DNA of 64,000 nt. It comes from Opitutia bacterium UBA7350 (GTDB taxonomy: Bacteria; Verrucomicrobiota; Verrucomicrobiia; Opitutales; Coraliomargaritaceae). Below are positions 49,204 to 57,579 of the stretch, one piece after another. Every line of letters starts with the position of its first letter. The first letter of the stretch is position 1. The position numbers and the translations under genes were made by a program. The DNA lies in NCBI GenBank assembly GCA_949524905.1, contig CATINC010000007.1:62001-126000 (forward strand). Direction: 5' to 3'. The notes beneath the pieces were generated by a model that searched no databases, was not told the DNA's origin, and saw nothing but the letters and a program-made list of their open reading frames with translations.

Positions 49204-50310
49204 TGTCCCAGGTCGCCTGACTAGAAAGCGCTCCCACCAATTAGGATAATTAAGATACCACTGCACGGTTTTGCGGAAGCCGGATTCGAAATCTTCTTTG
49301 GGTTCCCATCCAAGTTCGTCGCGGGTCTTAGAAGCGTCGATGGCGTAGCGGAGATCGTGACCGGGGCGGTCGGTTACGAAAGTGATCAAACTTTCATGAC
49401 TTTTTCCGGGTCGTTGTTGCTCTTTTGCGGCCCAAAGGGCACCCTGCGCAGTCGTCCCTTCGGGACAAACACCTTCGTGTTTGCCATCTTCATTCTGTCG
49501 AACTGCGTCATCCATAAGCTTACAAAGCATTCGAACCAGCTCGATATTTTGTCGCTCGTTGTTGCCACCGATGTTGTAGGTCTCCCCTACCCGGCCCTTG
49601 GTCAGAACGGTGTAGAGGGCTTCGGTGTGATCCTCTACATGAATCCAATCGCGAATATTGAAACCGTCTCCGTAAATCGGAATGAGTTCTTGTTCATGAC
49701 AACAGAGGATTACTTTTGGAATCAACTTTTCGGGATGTTGGTTCGGTCCGTAATTATTGCCGCAGCAGGTTATAATGGTGGGCAGGCCATAGGTACTGTG
49801 CCAAGCGCGAACGAGATGATCGGCGGCAGCTTTACTAGCGGCATAGGGCGAATTGGGTCGATAGGGAGATGCTTCAGTAAAGGCAGGGGCATCGGGTTCG
49901 AGCGAACCATAAACTTCATCCGTTGAAATCTGAATGAAACGGAATCCTTCTTTGTTTTCTTTTTGATAATAGTCGAGGGTTACCTGTAGTAAGGTGTACG
50001 TTCCGTTGACATTGGTCTCTAAAAAGACGTCAGAACCTTCAATGGAGCGATCGACATGGCTCTCTGCCGCAAGGTGCAAGACCGCGTCGGGCTTATGGGT
50101 ATCAAATAATTCTTCGAGTGCCGCTTGATCACAAATGTTTCCTTTAACAAAGGTATAATCGGGATGCCTCTCAAGATCTGCCAGCGCCTGTAAATTGGCG
50201 GCATAGGTCAAGGCATCGTAGTTGATTACAGATTCACCTTTTTCCAGAATCAGGAAGCGTATGAGGTTGGAACCGATAAATCCACAACCTCCCGTAACTA
50301 GAATTTTCAC
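49186..50310 (-). CDS. rfbB: dTDP-glucose 4,6-dehydratase
   Basis: A 374-residue extended SDR. The NAD motif GGCGFIGSNL starts at residue 7; the dehydratase triad region includes ISTDEVYGSL (Asp-Glu) and YAASKAAADHLV (Tyr-x3-Lys). It turns dTDP-glucose into dTDP-4-keto-6-deoxyglucose, precursor of rhamnose and other deoxysugars. rfbA, rfbC and rfbD are not seen. Its C-terminus RRPGTWHRAV is unlike normal RfbB ends and coincides with the start of the ligase remnant, so the tail was probably recoded by recombination. The upstream neighbour is galE. Confidence 0.93.
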   Translation of the reverse strand: MKILVTGGCGFIGSNLIRFLILEKGESVINYDALTYAANLQALADLERHPDYTFVKGNICDQAALEELFDTHKPDAVLHLAAESHVDRSIEGSDVFLETNVNGTYTLLQVTLDYYQKENKEGFRFIQISTDEVYGSLEPDAPAFTEASPYRPNSPYAASKAAADHLVRAWHSTYGLPTIITCCGNNYGPNQHPEKLIPKVILCCHEQELIPIYGDGFNIRDWIHVEDHTEALYTVLTKGRVGETYNIGGNNERQNIELVRMLCKLMDDAVRQNEDGKHEGVCPEGTTAQGALWAAKEQQRPGKSHESLITFVTDRPGHDLRYAIDASKTRDELGWEPKEDFESGFRKTVQWYLNYPNWWERFLVRRPGTWHRAV

Positions 50311-50422
50311 AACTTAATCTTTACGCAAGGCGGTCGAATCTTGGATGCCTTGATGCGAATGGTTTCAAAGTGTTTTGAAAATTTGACTGCCCGCGTGTTC
50401 ACTTTGAGTTTTTGGCGGTTAC

Positions 50423-51412
50423 TTACACCCCAATCCCTTTGGGATTCGCCTGATGCCATTTCCAGGCGGTGGCAATGATGGCTTCGATTTCGGTGTATTG
50501 AATTTCCCAGCCGAGTTCTTCCTGGGCCTTGGTGGAATCGGCGTAAAGCGCGGGCGGGTCGCCGGCGCGGCGTTCGGATTCTACTACGGGAACTTTGAGG
50601 CCGGTGACTTTTTCAACCGCGGTGATGATTTCGCGAACGGAGTTGGGGGTGCCGGTGCCGAGGTTGTAGAAATAGGCGGCGCCGGGTTCCTTGAGTTTAT
50701 CAAAGACCGCAATATGGGCACGGGAAAGGTCGTCCACGTGCACGTAGTCGCGCAGACAGGTGCCGTCCGGGGTCGGATAATCGGTGCCGAAAATTTGGAT
50801 ATTTTCGCGGCGTCCGGTGGCAGCGTCGATCACAAGGGGAATGAGGTGGGTCTCGGGGTGGTGGTCTTCACCGATTGAGCCATCTTCTGCCGCTCCTGCG
50901 GCGTTGAAATAACGGAAGGCCGCAAAACTGAGCCCGTAAGCATGGGCAAACGATTTGAGGCAGTTCTCGACATCAAGCTTGGTCTGACCGTAGGGATTGA
51001 TGGGGGCCTGCGGTAGAGACTCCACCATGGGGAGTGTTTCCGGTTCGCCGTAAGTCGCGCAGGTGGAGGAGAAAACGAATTTCTTTACCCCATTGTCGAG
51101 CATCGTCTCGAGGAGGCGAAGGGTGGCGACAAAGTTGTTCTCGTAATATTTGCGGGGTTCGGTCACAGACTCCCCCACATACGCAAAGGCCGCAAAGTGC
51201 ATGACCAACTCGATGGATTCTTCCCGCAGGATTTTGCCAACCGCTTCGGGGTCGCCAAGGTCGCAGTCGTAGAAAGGAATGGACTCATGGACTGCTGCTC
51301 GATGCCCGAAGACTAGATTGTCCAACACCACGGGTTCGTGACCCGAGGCCTGCAATTGACGCACGCAATGGCTACCAATGTAGCCAGCTCCTCCTACAAC
51401 GAGAACTTTCAT
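50423..51412 (-). CDS. galE: UDP-glucose 4-epimerase
   Basis: A 329-residue GalE. GGAGYIGSH at residues 7-15 is the NAD loop, the Ser region is SSTCATYGEP, the catalytic pair lies in YGQTKLDVE (Tyr-x3-Lys), and RYFNAAGA is a GalE signature. It interconverts UDP-glucose and UDP-galactose (or the N-acetyl sugars) and would supply the polysaccharide. It is 7 bp from the UDP-xylose synthase gene and 113 bp from rfbB, all on the minus strand. The base composition around here appears more GC-rich than the glycosyltransferase genes. Confidence 0.94.
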   Translation of the reverse strand: MKVLVVGGAGYIGSHCVRQLQASGHEPVVLDNLVFGHRAAVHESIPFYDCDLGDPEAVGKILREESIELVMHFAAFAYVGESVTEPRKYYENNFVATLRLLETMLDNGVKKFVFSSTCATYGEPETLPMVESLPQAPINPYGQTKLDVENCLKSFAHAYGLSFAAFRYFNAAGAAEDGSIGEDHHPETHLIPLVIDAATGRRENIQIFGTDYPTPDGTCLRDYVHVDDLSRAHIAVFDKLKEPGAAYFYNLGTGTPNSVREIITAVEKVTGLKVPVVESERRAGDPPALYADSTKAQEELGWEIQYTEIEAIIATAWKWHQANPKGIGV

Positions 51413-51418
51413 ATCAAT

Positions 51419-52360
51419 TTAGTATTTTGCTTTGTTAATCTGCTCTTTAAAGTACGTGATAGTCTTTTTAAGACCTTCTTCTAGCGGCACTTTTGGCTGC
51501 CACCCTAAAATTTCCTGTGCCTGAGTGATGTCGGGCTGGCGTTGCTTGGGATCATCTTCTGGCATGGGCTCATGTATGATTTTTGAGGAACTTCCGGTGA
51601 TTTGCAGGACTTTTTCCGCAAGCTCAAGGATCGTGAATTCGCTTGGGTTGCCAATGTTCACAGGACCGACGACTTGTTCTTGGTTCATGAGGCGCACAAA
51701 GCCCTCGATGAGATCATCCACGTAGCAGAAGGAGCGGGTCTGCTGGCCTTCGCCGTAAACGGTGATGTCTTTACCCTGCAAGGCTTGTACGATGAAGTTG
51801 GAAACCACGCGCCCATCGTCCGCCAGCATTCGGGGCCCGTAGGTATTGAAGATGCGCACCACCCGGATATCGACGCCGTTCTGGCGGTGGTAATCAAAAA
51901 AGAGGGTCTCAGCGCAGCGCTTTCCTTCGTCGTAGCAAGAGCGGATTCCAATGGGGTTGACGTTACCCCAGTAGGCTTCGGGCTGTGGGTGAACAGAAGG
52001 GTCTCCATAAACTTCCGAGGTGGAGGCTTGAAAAACGCGTGCATCAACGCGCTTAGCGAGACCAAGGCAATTGATCGCCCCCATTACGGAAGTCTTGGTG
52101 GTCTTAATGGGATTGTATTGGTAATGTACGGGCGAAGCTGGGCAGGCGAGATTGTAAATTTGATCCACTTCAAGCTTGAAGGGATCCACAACATCATGAC
52201 GCATGAGCTCAAAATAAGGATTCTCTAGAAGATGTGCCACGTTGACCCTGCGGCCGGTGAAAAAGTTATCCATACAGACAACTTCATTACCCTCAGAAAG
52301 CAGCCGCTCACAAAGGTGACTACCCAGAAATCCAGCTCCTCCAGTGATTAATATGCGCAT
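51419..52360 (-). CDS. UDP-glucuronate decarboxylase (UDP-xylose synthase)
   Basis: This 313-residue extended SDR has [15 protein letters not shown] at residues 7-21, then [10 protein letters not shown] and [11 protein letters not shown] with the catalytic Tyr-x3-Lys, and NTYGPRM. The pattern, in particular SCYDEGKR and the terminal region [12 protein letters not shown], is that of UDP-xylose synthase, which makes UDP-xylose from UDP-glucuronate. It implies xylose (or a derived pentose) in the polymer. UDP-glucose dehydrogenase is not in the window. It is adjacent to galE (6 bp gap). Confidence 0.9.
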   Translation of the reverse strand: MRILITGGAGFLGSHLCERLLSEGNEVVCMDNFFTGRRVNVAHLLENPYFELMRHDVVDPFKLEVDQIYNLACPASPVHYQYNPIKTTKTSVMGAINCLGLAKRVDARVFQASTSEVYGDPSVHPQPEAYWGNVNPIGIRSCYDEGKRCAETLFFDYHRQNGVDIRVVRIFNTYGPRMLADDGRVVSNFIVQALQGKDITVYGEGQQTRSFCYVDDLIEGFVRLMNQEQVVGPVNIGNPSEFTILELAEKVLQITGSSSKIIHEPMPEDDPKQRQPDITQAQEILGWQPKVPLEEGLKKTITYFKEQINKAKY

Positions 52361-52690
52361 AGTTCAGTTCGTTTATTTAAGTTAGCGGCCAAAGGGTTAA
52401 AGCATTTTACGCTTACTGGATGGGGTCGTTATTTTTCGCGCATCCTTGGCTTTAGAGATGCTACCGCCCTTGGTCTCGAAGACCGGAGCAAACTATTTGT
52501 TCCTGTATATGGGCATAGCATGCCGGATGAACGCTTAGATAGAAAAGGATTTATTTACTTTGTTCAATAAAAAATGAACATATTGACTGATACATTCAGT
52601 TCTCACATTTCCTGACATTTCCATAAGCACTATAAAGCGGCTCCGCAATCGTATCGTTCTTGAGAACATCCAGACAAGTATTTGCATGCT
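52361..52690. other. Intergenic region with a possible plus-strand remnant
   Basis: No intact gene. On the plus strand an open frame of about 70 codons ends near 52570 with TGWGRYFSRILGFRDATA, SKLFVPVYGHSMPDERLD and RKGFIYFVQ, which looks protein-like but begins only after a stop near 52345 and has no clear start codon or homology I recognise. It could be the 3' end of a lost gene, or chance. The rest is AT-rich. Confidence 0.35.
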
Positions 52691-54196
52691 TTAATTGGGT
52701 GGGCGGTAGAGATTTCTCGCCTTTTGGGCATTATAATTTTGGGGCCTAGAAGCCTCCGTATCGAAGGTTAAAATACTGCCGTGCAGCTCTTTCCATCGAG
52801 CCGACGCCTTGTTCCAGCTCTCTGTAACTATATCACAAAGAAGTTCAAATTGTGCCTGCGAAAAGTTGTCCTTCTCGCCATACACAACAAGCGAGGCGCC
52901 ATTTACCAAGTTCTGCCTCCCAACCCAAAGCAACTCGTCTTGATTGTAGGGGGTGCCTTCGATAAAAAAACTTCGGGACTCTCCGCTAACTTCCATCTCA
53001 GCTCGACAAAATCCAAGTTTCTTAAGAAAAAAATGGTAGTCTTCCCACGCATTTTGTCCCGAATCTACTCGCTCAATCTCCAGCAAAAACCAATGCTGCA
53101 GTGAAATAGCATTACGTGTTTCCTTACGCCCTTGGAGTGAGCTTTCAACAGCCGCACGCAGACCTGCAAGAGACATTTTTTGGCCACGCAGTACTAGCAA
53201 CAAAAGCGCAACTGCAAAACCGAAGAAAAGCGGTAAATAACGCCCCTGCCAGGTGAAAACCAAGATGCCTCCAAAAAAAGCCAGTAATGAAAAGCAATAA
53301 AGAACCAACACCGCATTCCGACTTGATAGCCCTGATCGCAACAAACGGTGATGGATGTGCTCCCGATCTGGACGAAATATAGGCAATCCCTGGAACGACC
53401 GCCTGAGCATCGCAAAGCCGACATCCGCTATGGGCAGCGCCAGCGCCAACACAGGAGCCATCAAGGCAGCCAAAACAGTTCCTTTTTCTGCATTCATCAA
53501 AGCAAGTGCCGCAATAACATATCCTATCAAGTATGCCCCGGAATCTCCCATATATACTCTGGCAGGCGGGAAGTTATGAAAGAGAAAACCGACTAAAGCG
53601 CCTGTCATTCCCAGCGCCAAAATCCCAGATATTTGTGAGCCCTTTTGATAACTTAAATACACCAATAGCAACATGAGCATAAGCCCGATGCCACCAGCCA
53701 AACCGTCTAGGCCATCAATAAGGTTCATAATGTTCATGATCGCAACAAACCAAAAAACCGTTATCAATACTCCAAAAATTCCTAGATGAATTTGGATTTC
53801 AGTAAAAGGGATGCCCACGCGTTCAATTGACAACCCACTGTAGTAAGCAAGCAGTGCCAGTACAATTTGTCCCGCAAATTTCGTCCTAGCTTTAAGCGGC
53901 CGAAAATCATCTATAAATCCTAAAATAAATGCGCCTACGGCTCCAGCTGCGACCGCATAGTTTATCAGAGAGGTATTATCGCGGTCATCTAAAAAAATGA
54001 AGCAAAGAAGATAAACGATTCCAAATGCAGTCACGATACCAATGCCGCCAATCCGAGGCATCGAACCGCTATGCGTATGATGGTGTTGTTTCTCACAAGT
54101 TTCATTTTCAGCAAAACGTGCGCTCAGCAAAAGATGCGTTACCAACCACGAAGCAAAACAACCCAGCAAAATGAAAAACAGAAAAGATAAAATCAT
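52691..54196 (-). CDS. WecA/MraY-family undecaprenyl-phosphate sugar-1-phosphate transferase with C-terminal extension
   Basis: A 501-residue membrane protein of about eleven segments. It has the family motifs GFIDDFRPL (Asp96-Asp97), NLIDGLDGLAGG (Asp161, Asp164), GDSGAYLIG (217-225) and REHIHHRLL (278-286), the PF00953 set with the histidine loop of WecA-like enzymes. It would put the first sugar phosphate, probably GlcNAc- or a related sugar-1-P, on undecaprenyl phosphate and so start the repeat unit. After about residue 345, a further 150 residues form a soluble region of no known domain. It is the last gene of the locus on this strand. Confidence 0.9.
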   Translation of the reverse strand: MILSFLFFILLGCFASWLVTHLLLSARFAENETCEKQHHHTHSGSMPRIGGIGIVTAFGIVYLLCFIFLDDRDNTSLINYAVAAGAVGAFILGFIDDFRPLKARTKFAGQIVLALLAYYSGLSIERVGIPFTEIQIHLGIFGVLITVFWFVAIMNIMNLIDGLDGLAGGIGLMLMLLLVYLSYQKGSQISGILALGMTGALVGFLFHNFPPARVYMGDSGAYLIGYVIAALALMNAEKGTVLAALMAPVLALALPIADVGFAMLRRSFQGLPIFRPDREHIHHRLLRSGLSSRNAVLVLYCFSLLAFFGGILVFTWQGRYLPLFFGFAVALLLLVLRGQKMSLAGLRAAVESSLQGRKETRNAISLQHWFLLEIERVDSGQNAWEDYHFFLKKLGFCRAEMEVSGESRSFFIEGTPYNQDELLWVGRQNLVNGASLVVYGEKDNFSQAQFELLCDIVTESWNKASARWKELHGSILTFDTEASRPQNYNAQKARNLYRPPN

Positions 54197-54297
54197 ATCA
54201 CTTTTTAGCCTCCTAAGTTATTTACAAGCATCCCAAATGGCAAGATCAACAGATGCGCCTCCCCACTTTAATTAAAGAGACATGACCGCGGATAAAT

Positions 54298-54843
54298 TTA
54301 AATTATTCTGTTAGCGGACCCTTGATCGCTATCCAGTAATTTATTTCCACCTAAAACCGTCATCACCAAGGGCAGCAATTTCTGCCCCCTACCCTGCCAT
54401 GATAATAATGTACGTAAGCGTTGTTTCGCATGCGCTCGAATCGAGGCATCCGGTTCATTTTGGATCAAAGTCTCCACTTCCTTAAGTCGCACACTACCCG
54501 AATCCAAGTGCGGTACCAATTGATCCCTTACAAAACCTTGTACTAATTGTAAAATAGAAAGCTCTGCAATGTAATGATCCTTTCGGCTACCCGCCACATA
54601 TTGGACTTTAACCGCTCCAAGCTGGCGTAAGACCTTTAGGCCTTGGCTGATTGAGCCGCGACTTATCTGCAATCGAATCTCAAGACGATCAAAGCTTAAG
54701 GGTGTTTTGGCGCAAAAAAGACACCCGTAAATTTCTCCAACTGAACGAGGCAAACCAACTAAGTTGGCTCCACGCACAAAAAGCTCGATCACGCCGGCTT
54801 CCCAATCGGGCATACTGGTTTTGCTACTTTGAACTTCAGGCAT
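54298..54843 (-). CDS. GbsR/MarR-type transcriptional regulator
   Basis: A 181-residue protein with a winged-helix region: GLPRSVGEIYGCLFCAKTPL at residues 34-53, then RLQISRGSISQGLKVLRQLG (recognition-helix area) and AVKVQYVAGSRKDHYI. This is the GbsR branch of the MarR family, which in other bacteria controls osmoprotectant and membrane genes. Here its target is unknown. It stands upstream of the polysaccharide locus, so control of the locus is possible. It is separated from WecA by 101 bp. The operator is not identifiable. Confidence 0.82.
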   Translation of the reverse strand: MPEVQSSKTSMPDWEAGVIELFVRGANLVGLPRSVGEIYGCLFCAKTPLSFDRLEIRLQISRGSISQGLKVLRQLGAVKVQYVAGSRKDHYIAELSILQLVQGFVRDQLVPHLDSGSVRLKEVETLIQNEPDASIRAHAKQRLRTLLSWQGRGQKLLPLVMTVLGGNKLLDSDQGSANRII

Positions 54844-54926
54844 TTTATTCGTTTAGTTTGTTCAAGAATTATTGAAAATTCAAACTCAATTCACCGCGTT
54901 TGCAAGACCGATGCAACCAGACTCGT

Positions 54927-55193
54927 TTATTTAAAAAATGGCAATAGCACCAAAAACCAACCCGCCAATAATCCAAAAAATACCACTAGGCCACCCACCC
55001 AACGAAGCAAGTGGTTAAAATCACGCATCGGTATGGCGTTATTTATATTAAATAATGACCGACATACAAAAGTTCGCATCTCTCGCTTGGCTTCGTCTGT
55101 CGCAAATAACAAGTAACATCCCCCTACAATCGGAAGCACGCTAATACAAAGTTTCACCAGCAAGATCGCAAAAGAGATATTTAACAGTTCCAT
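54927..55193 (-). CDS. Small inner-membrane protein of unknown function
   Basis: This 88-residue protein has two membrane segments, about residues 8-30 (AILLVKLCISVLPIVGGCYLLF) shown here only by ends AILLV and YLLF, and 62-86 (WVGGLVVFFGLLAGWFLVLLPFF by ends WVGGL and LPFF), separated by a charged, loop-like middle. I do not recognise the family. It lies between the GbsR-type regulator and hisA, on the same strand as both. A short conserved membrane protein is likely, but the gene is short enough that its reality should be checked by conservation. Confidence 0.55.
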   Translation of the reverse strand: MELLNISFAILLVKLCISVLPIVGGCYLLFATDEAKREMRTFVCRSLFNINNAIPMRDFNHLLRWVGGLVVFFGLLAGWFLVLLPFFK

Positions 55194-55251
55194 TCATCGT
55201 TACATGAGCACTTTGGGCTCTTCTTTTGCAAGACAAAAGCATGACAATTGC

Positions 55252-56031
55252 TTAAGCCTTTTTTTTCTGTGTCCGATTCCATGCGAGACAGTCAGCGTAT
55301 TTCACCCCGGTTCCCCCAAAGATATCCAAGGCACTTCCTATGCACAAATCCACTGCTCCAATGCTCAATTCTTTTACTAATTCCAAATCCTCAAGATGCC
55401 TTGCGCCGCCTGCATAAGTGGTTGGAATCTTTGTATAAAGCCCTAAAAACTCCACCAAAGCTTCATCTATACCGGCACATTTACCCTCTACATCCACAGC
55501 ATGCACCAAAAATTCCGCACAATAGCCCGATAACTCCTCTAAAACCGGTGCCGCTATTTTAAGATCCGTTAAAGTCTGCCAACGATTCATTGCAACCGTC
55601 CAATTCCCCCCCTTGCCACGGCAACTCAAGTCCATAACCAAATGCTCTGAGCCGACTTCTCTTTTTAAAGCATCGAGCTTGGCCAAATCAAAATGCCCCG
55701 CAGGCGTAAAGACCTCACTTGTCACAATGACATGGGAAGCTCCTTCATAAAGCCAACCAGCAGCGGTTTCTTTAGAGATTCCGCCTCCGATCTGCAGCCC
55801 CCCTTGGTAGGCTTTAAGGGCTGCTTTAGCTGCCAATTCATTGCCCGCACCCAGTTGGATGATATGCCCGCCCAATAATTTATCGTTCGCGAAGCGTGCG
55901 GCATAGCTATCCGGCGAGGACTCGCTCACAAAATTGGTCTCTAAACCCACGCCATCCTCACGCAAACTGCCCCCGACAATCTGCTTTACCTTGCCCTCAT
56001 GCAAGTCGATACAAGGTCTGAATTGTGTCAT
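55252..56031 (-). CDS. hisA: Histidine biosynthesis isomerase HisA, eukaryote type (HIS6-like)
   Basis: HisA converts ProFAR to PRFAR, the fourth step of histidine synthesis. The protein (259 aa) is much like yeast His6: CIDLHEGKVKQIVGG, then ETNFVSESSPDSYAARF, HIIQLGAGNELAAKAAL, HVIVTSEVFTPAGHF, VMDLSCRGKGGNWTVAMN and FGGTGVKYADCLAWN. Ordinary bacterial HisA lacks these stretches. The catalytic Asp is in CIDLH and in LVHAVDVEG. It acts with HisH (16.8-17.5 kb), which is a normal bacterial type. No other his genes adjoin. It may reflect old horizontal transfer or a bacterial origin of the eukaryotic form. Confidence 0.92.
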   Translation of the reverse strand: MTQFRPCIDLHEGKVKQIVGGSLREDGVGLETNFVSESSPDSYAARFANDKLLGGHIIQLGAGNELAAKAALKAYQGGLQIGGGISKETAAGWLYEGASHVIVTSEVFTPAGHFDLAKLDALKREVGSEHLVMDLSCRGKGGNWTVAMNRWQTLTDLKIAAPVLEELSGYCAEFLVHAVDVEGKCAGIDEALVEFLGLYTKIPTTYAGGARHLEDLELVKELSIGAVDLCIGSALDIFGGTGVKYADCLAWNRTQKKKA

Positions 56032-56268
56032 GTATTAATCCAAAATGGGATTGTGCTTTTAGCCTCTAAGTTAAACAAGGCATTTAAGTGCCTTGGCAAT
56101 CCTTTTCAGCTGCTCAATCAGCCAGCACCATAATTTAGATCCATTGGAATAAAAGCTAAGATATTGACTTGCTTAGACGGAACAAATATTCATTTTTATG
56201 TACGTATTATTAGCGTTAGTAACGATAACGCATCGCCCTTCCCGAGCATTACATTCCAATCTTCTCCT

Positions 56269-57249
56269 ATGAAAAATTTTAGCCTTCCCCAATTATTCTG
56301 CAATTTTCTAGTTGCAGCAGCACTAACACTAGTACCCGCACAAGTTTCATTTTCTCAAGAAATAGACACAGGGGTGATTGAACTCATTGCCAAAGGTGAC
56401 GTCCAAGCCGCCAAAAAACTACTGCTTGCCTCCGGTGTAAATACCAGTGATCCCAAAAGCGTCTCAGATACTACAAACAGCATTATACAATCCGTTCTTG
56501 CAGGTTCAAACAGTGCACAACTAAGTGCCACCATCGAGCAAGCCGTTGCCTCACTCACCCAAGCGGTATACGAATTATCAATCGAGTCCAATTTATCACC
56601 TGAAGCTACCAGTATTGCAGTGGAAGCAACTGCCCGAGGTGCCGTAACTGCAGTGATCACGGCTCCCGCCATCACTGAAATTGCGCTGGCAAGTGCTTTA
56701 AAATCATCTGCTTCTGGCGCGACCGCAGGTGCAATGGAAGCTGCCGCGAGCGCACAAATCGCTGGATCTGTTAGCATAAACGTCGAAAAAGCGGCAGAAT
56801 CTGCCGCCAAAGGCTCAATCGTCGCTCTTTCAGTCATGTCAAGTGAGGGCAAATCAAACTCGGCCATTGCCAGTGCCGCACAAGCGATCTCTGCTGGAGT
56901 TGTACAAGCCAGTGTTGAGTCTGCCGCTGAGACAGGCATTGAGCCCGCTGAGATAGCTAGTTCAGTTGCCGCGAGTATAGAAACTGCCGCCAGTACAATC
57001 TCCTCAGACAGCAGCCTTGCAAGCAGCATCAGCGATGCGGTCAGCAATGGCATTCAACAAGGCGCCTTAACTGGCGCAAACAATGCAGGCATCACCGGCG
57101 AGGCTGCTACCGATCTAGCAGCCGATGCCCAAGAAGCAGCCGAAGAAGCTGAATCTGATGATAGTGGTTCTGGCGATATACCCGATATCGTCATCACGGA
57201 TCCCGAAGATGTCACTGAAGTTGAAGTTAGTCCCTCCACTGAGGCTTAA
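56269..57249 (+). CDS. Ala/Ser-rich secreted protein of unknown function
   Basis: The 326-residue protein starts at 56269 with MKNFSLPQLFCNFLVAAALT, a plausible signal peptide ending near QVSFSQ. The rest is strongly biased to Ala, Ser, Ile, Glu and Val, with irregular repeats of the form SxxAxxAAxA that suggest a helical or coiled structure, and an acidic tail (SDDSGSGDIPDIVITDPED). No domain is recognised. The 35-residue upstream extension (start 56164) looks noncoding. A strong terminator follows. Function unknown; an extracellular or periplasmic helical protein is inferred. Confidence 0.7.
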   Translation: MKNFSLPQLFCNFLVAAALTLVPAQVSFSQEIDTGVIELIAKGDVQAAKKLLLASGVNTSDPKSVSDTTNSIIQSVLAGSNSAQLSATIEQAVASLTQAVYELSIESNLSPEATSIAVEATARGAVTAVITAPAITEIALASALKSSASGATAGAMEAAASAQIAGSVSINVEKAAESAAKGSIVALSVMSSEGKSNSAIASAAQAISAGVVQASVESAAETGIEPAEIASSVAASIETAASTISSDSSLASSISDAVSNGIQQGALTGANNAGITGEAATDLAADAQEAAEEAESDDSGSGDIPDIVITDPEDVTEVEVSPSTEA

Positions 57250-57273
57250 AAGGAAAACTTCTACGTATACTTC

Positions 57274-57301
57274 AACCCTGGGAATACCCCCAGGGTTTTT
57301 T
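57274..57301 (+). terminator. Rho-independent terminator
   Basis: Inverted repeat AACCCTGGG (57274-57282) and CCCAGGGTT (57289-57297) with a six-base loop, followed by T residues to 57301. It lies 25 bp after the stop of the Ala/Ser-rich gene. Confidence 0.9.
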
Positions 57302-57529
57302 CGTACCCGTGCCAAGACCTTACCGAAACCGAGGGCTCATATCTTACAGTATATGCCTATCTCTGACGAATTGGAAGGCTCCCTAAATTAAATGCAGACG
57401 ATACAGGTTTTAAAAAATTTCCCAAATCCTTATTTCAGCGGATAAAACAGTATATTTAATTTATTACAAAATATATCCATGCAAATAACCTATAATTATA
57501 TACTTTGCCTAAAAAGCCTATTTTTGTCA

Positions 57530-57558
57530 TTGCAATATTCACTTTTGTAAATTTATAT
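57530..57558 (+). promoter_or_regulatory. Putative sigma70-type promoter before the FecR-domain gene
   Basis: TTGCAA at 57530-57535 and TTATAT at 57553-57558 are separated by 17 bp. The gene has an AGGA ribosome-binding site at 57571-57574 before its start at 57580. The region is AT-rich, so similar hexamers occur by chance. Confidence 0.3.
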
Positions 57559-57579
57559 GCATTATAAATAAGGAATATA

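Larger units (their letters stand above)
57250..57579. other. AT-rich intergenic region containing a terminator and a putative promoter
   Basis: This 330-bp gap holds a rho-independent terminator for the upstream gene at its left end and AT-rich sequence with a possible sigma70-type promoter near its right end. No small ORF is convincing. Confidence 0.6.

Noticed and set aside
51602-52228. 208-codon plus-strand frame
   Set aside because: It is antisense to the UDP-glucuronate decarboxylase gene, which has full active-site motifs.
56355-57053. 232-codon minus-strand frame, Ala/Ser-rich
   Set aside because: It mirrors the repetitive Ala/Ser gene on the plus strand; that gene has a signal peptide, and a terminator follows it.
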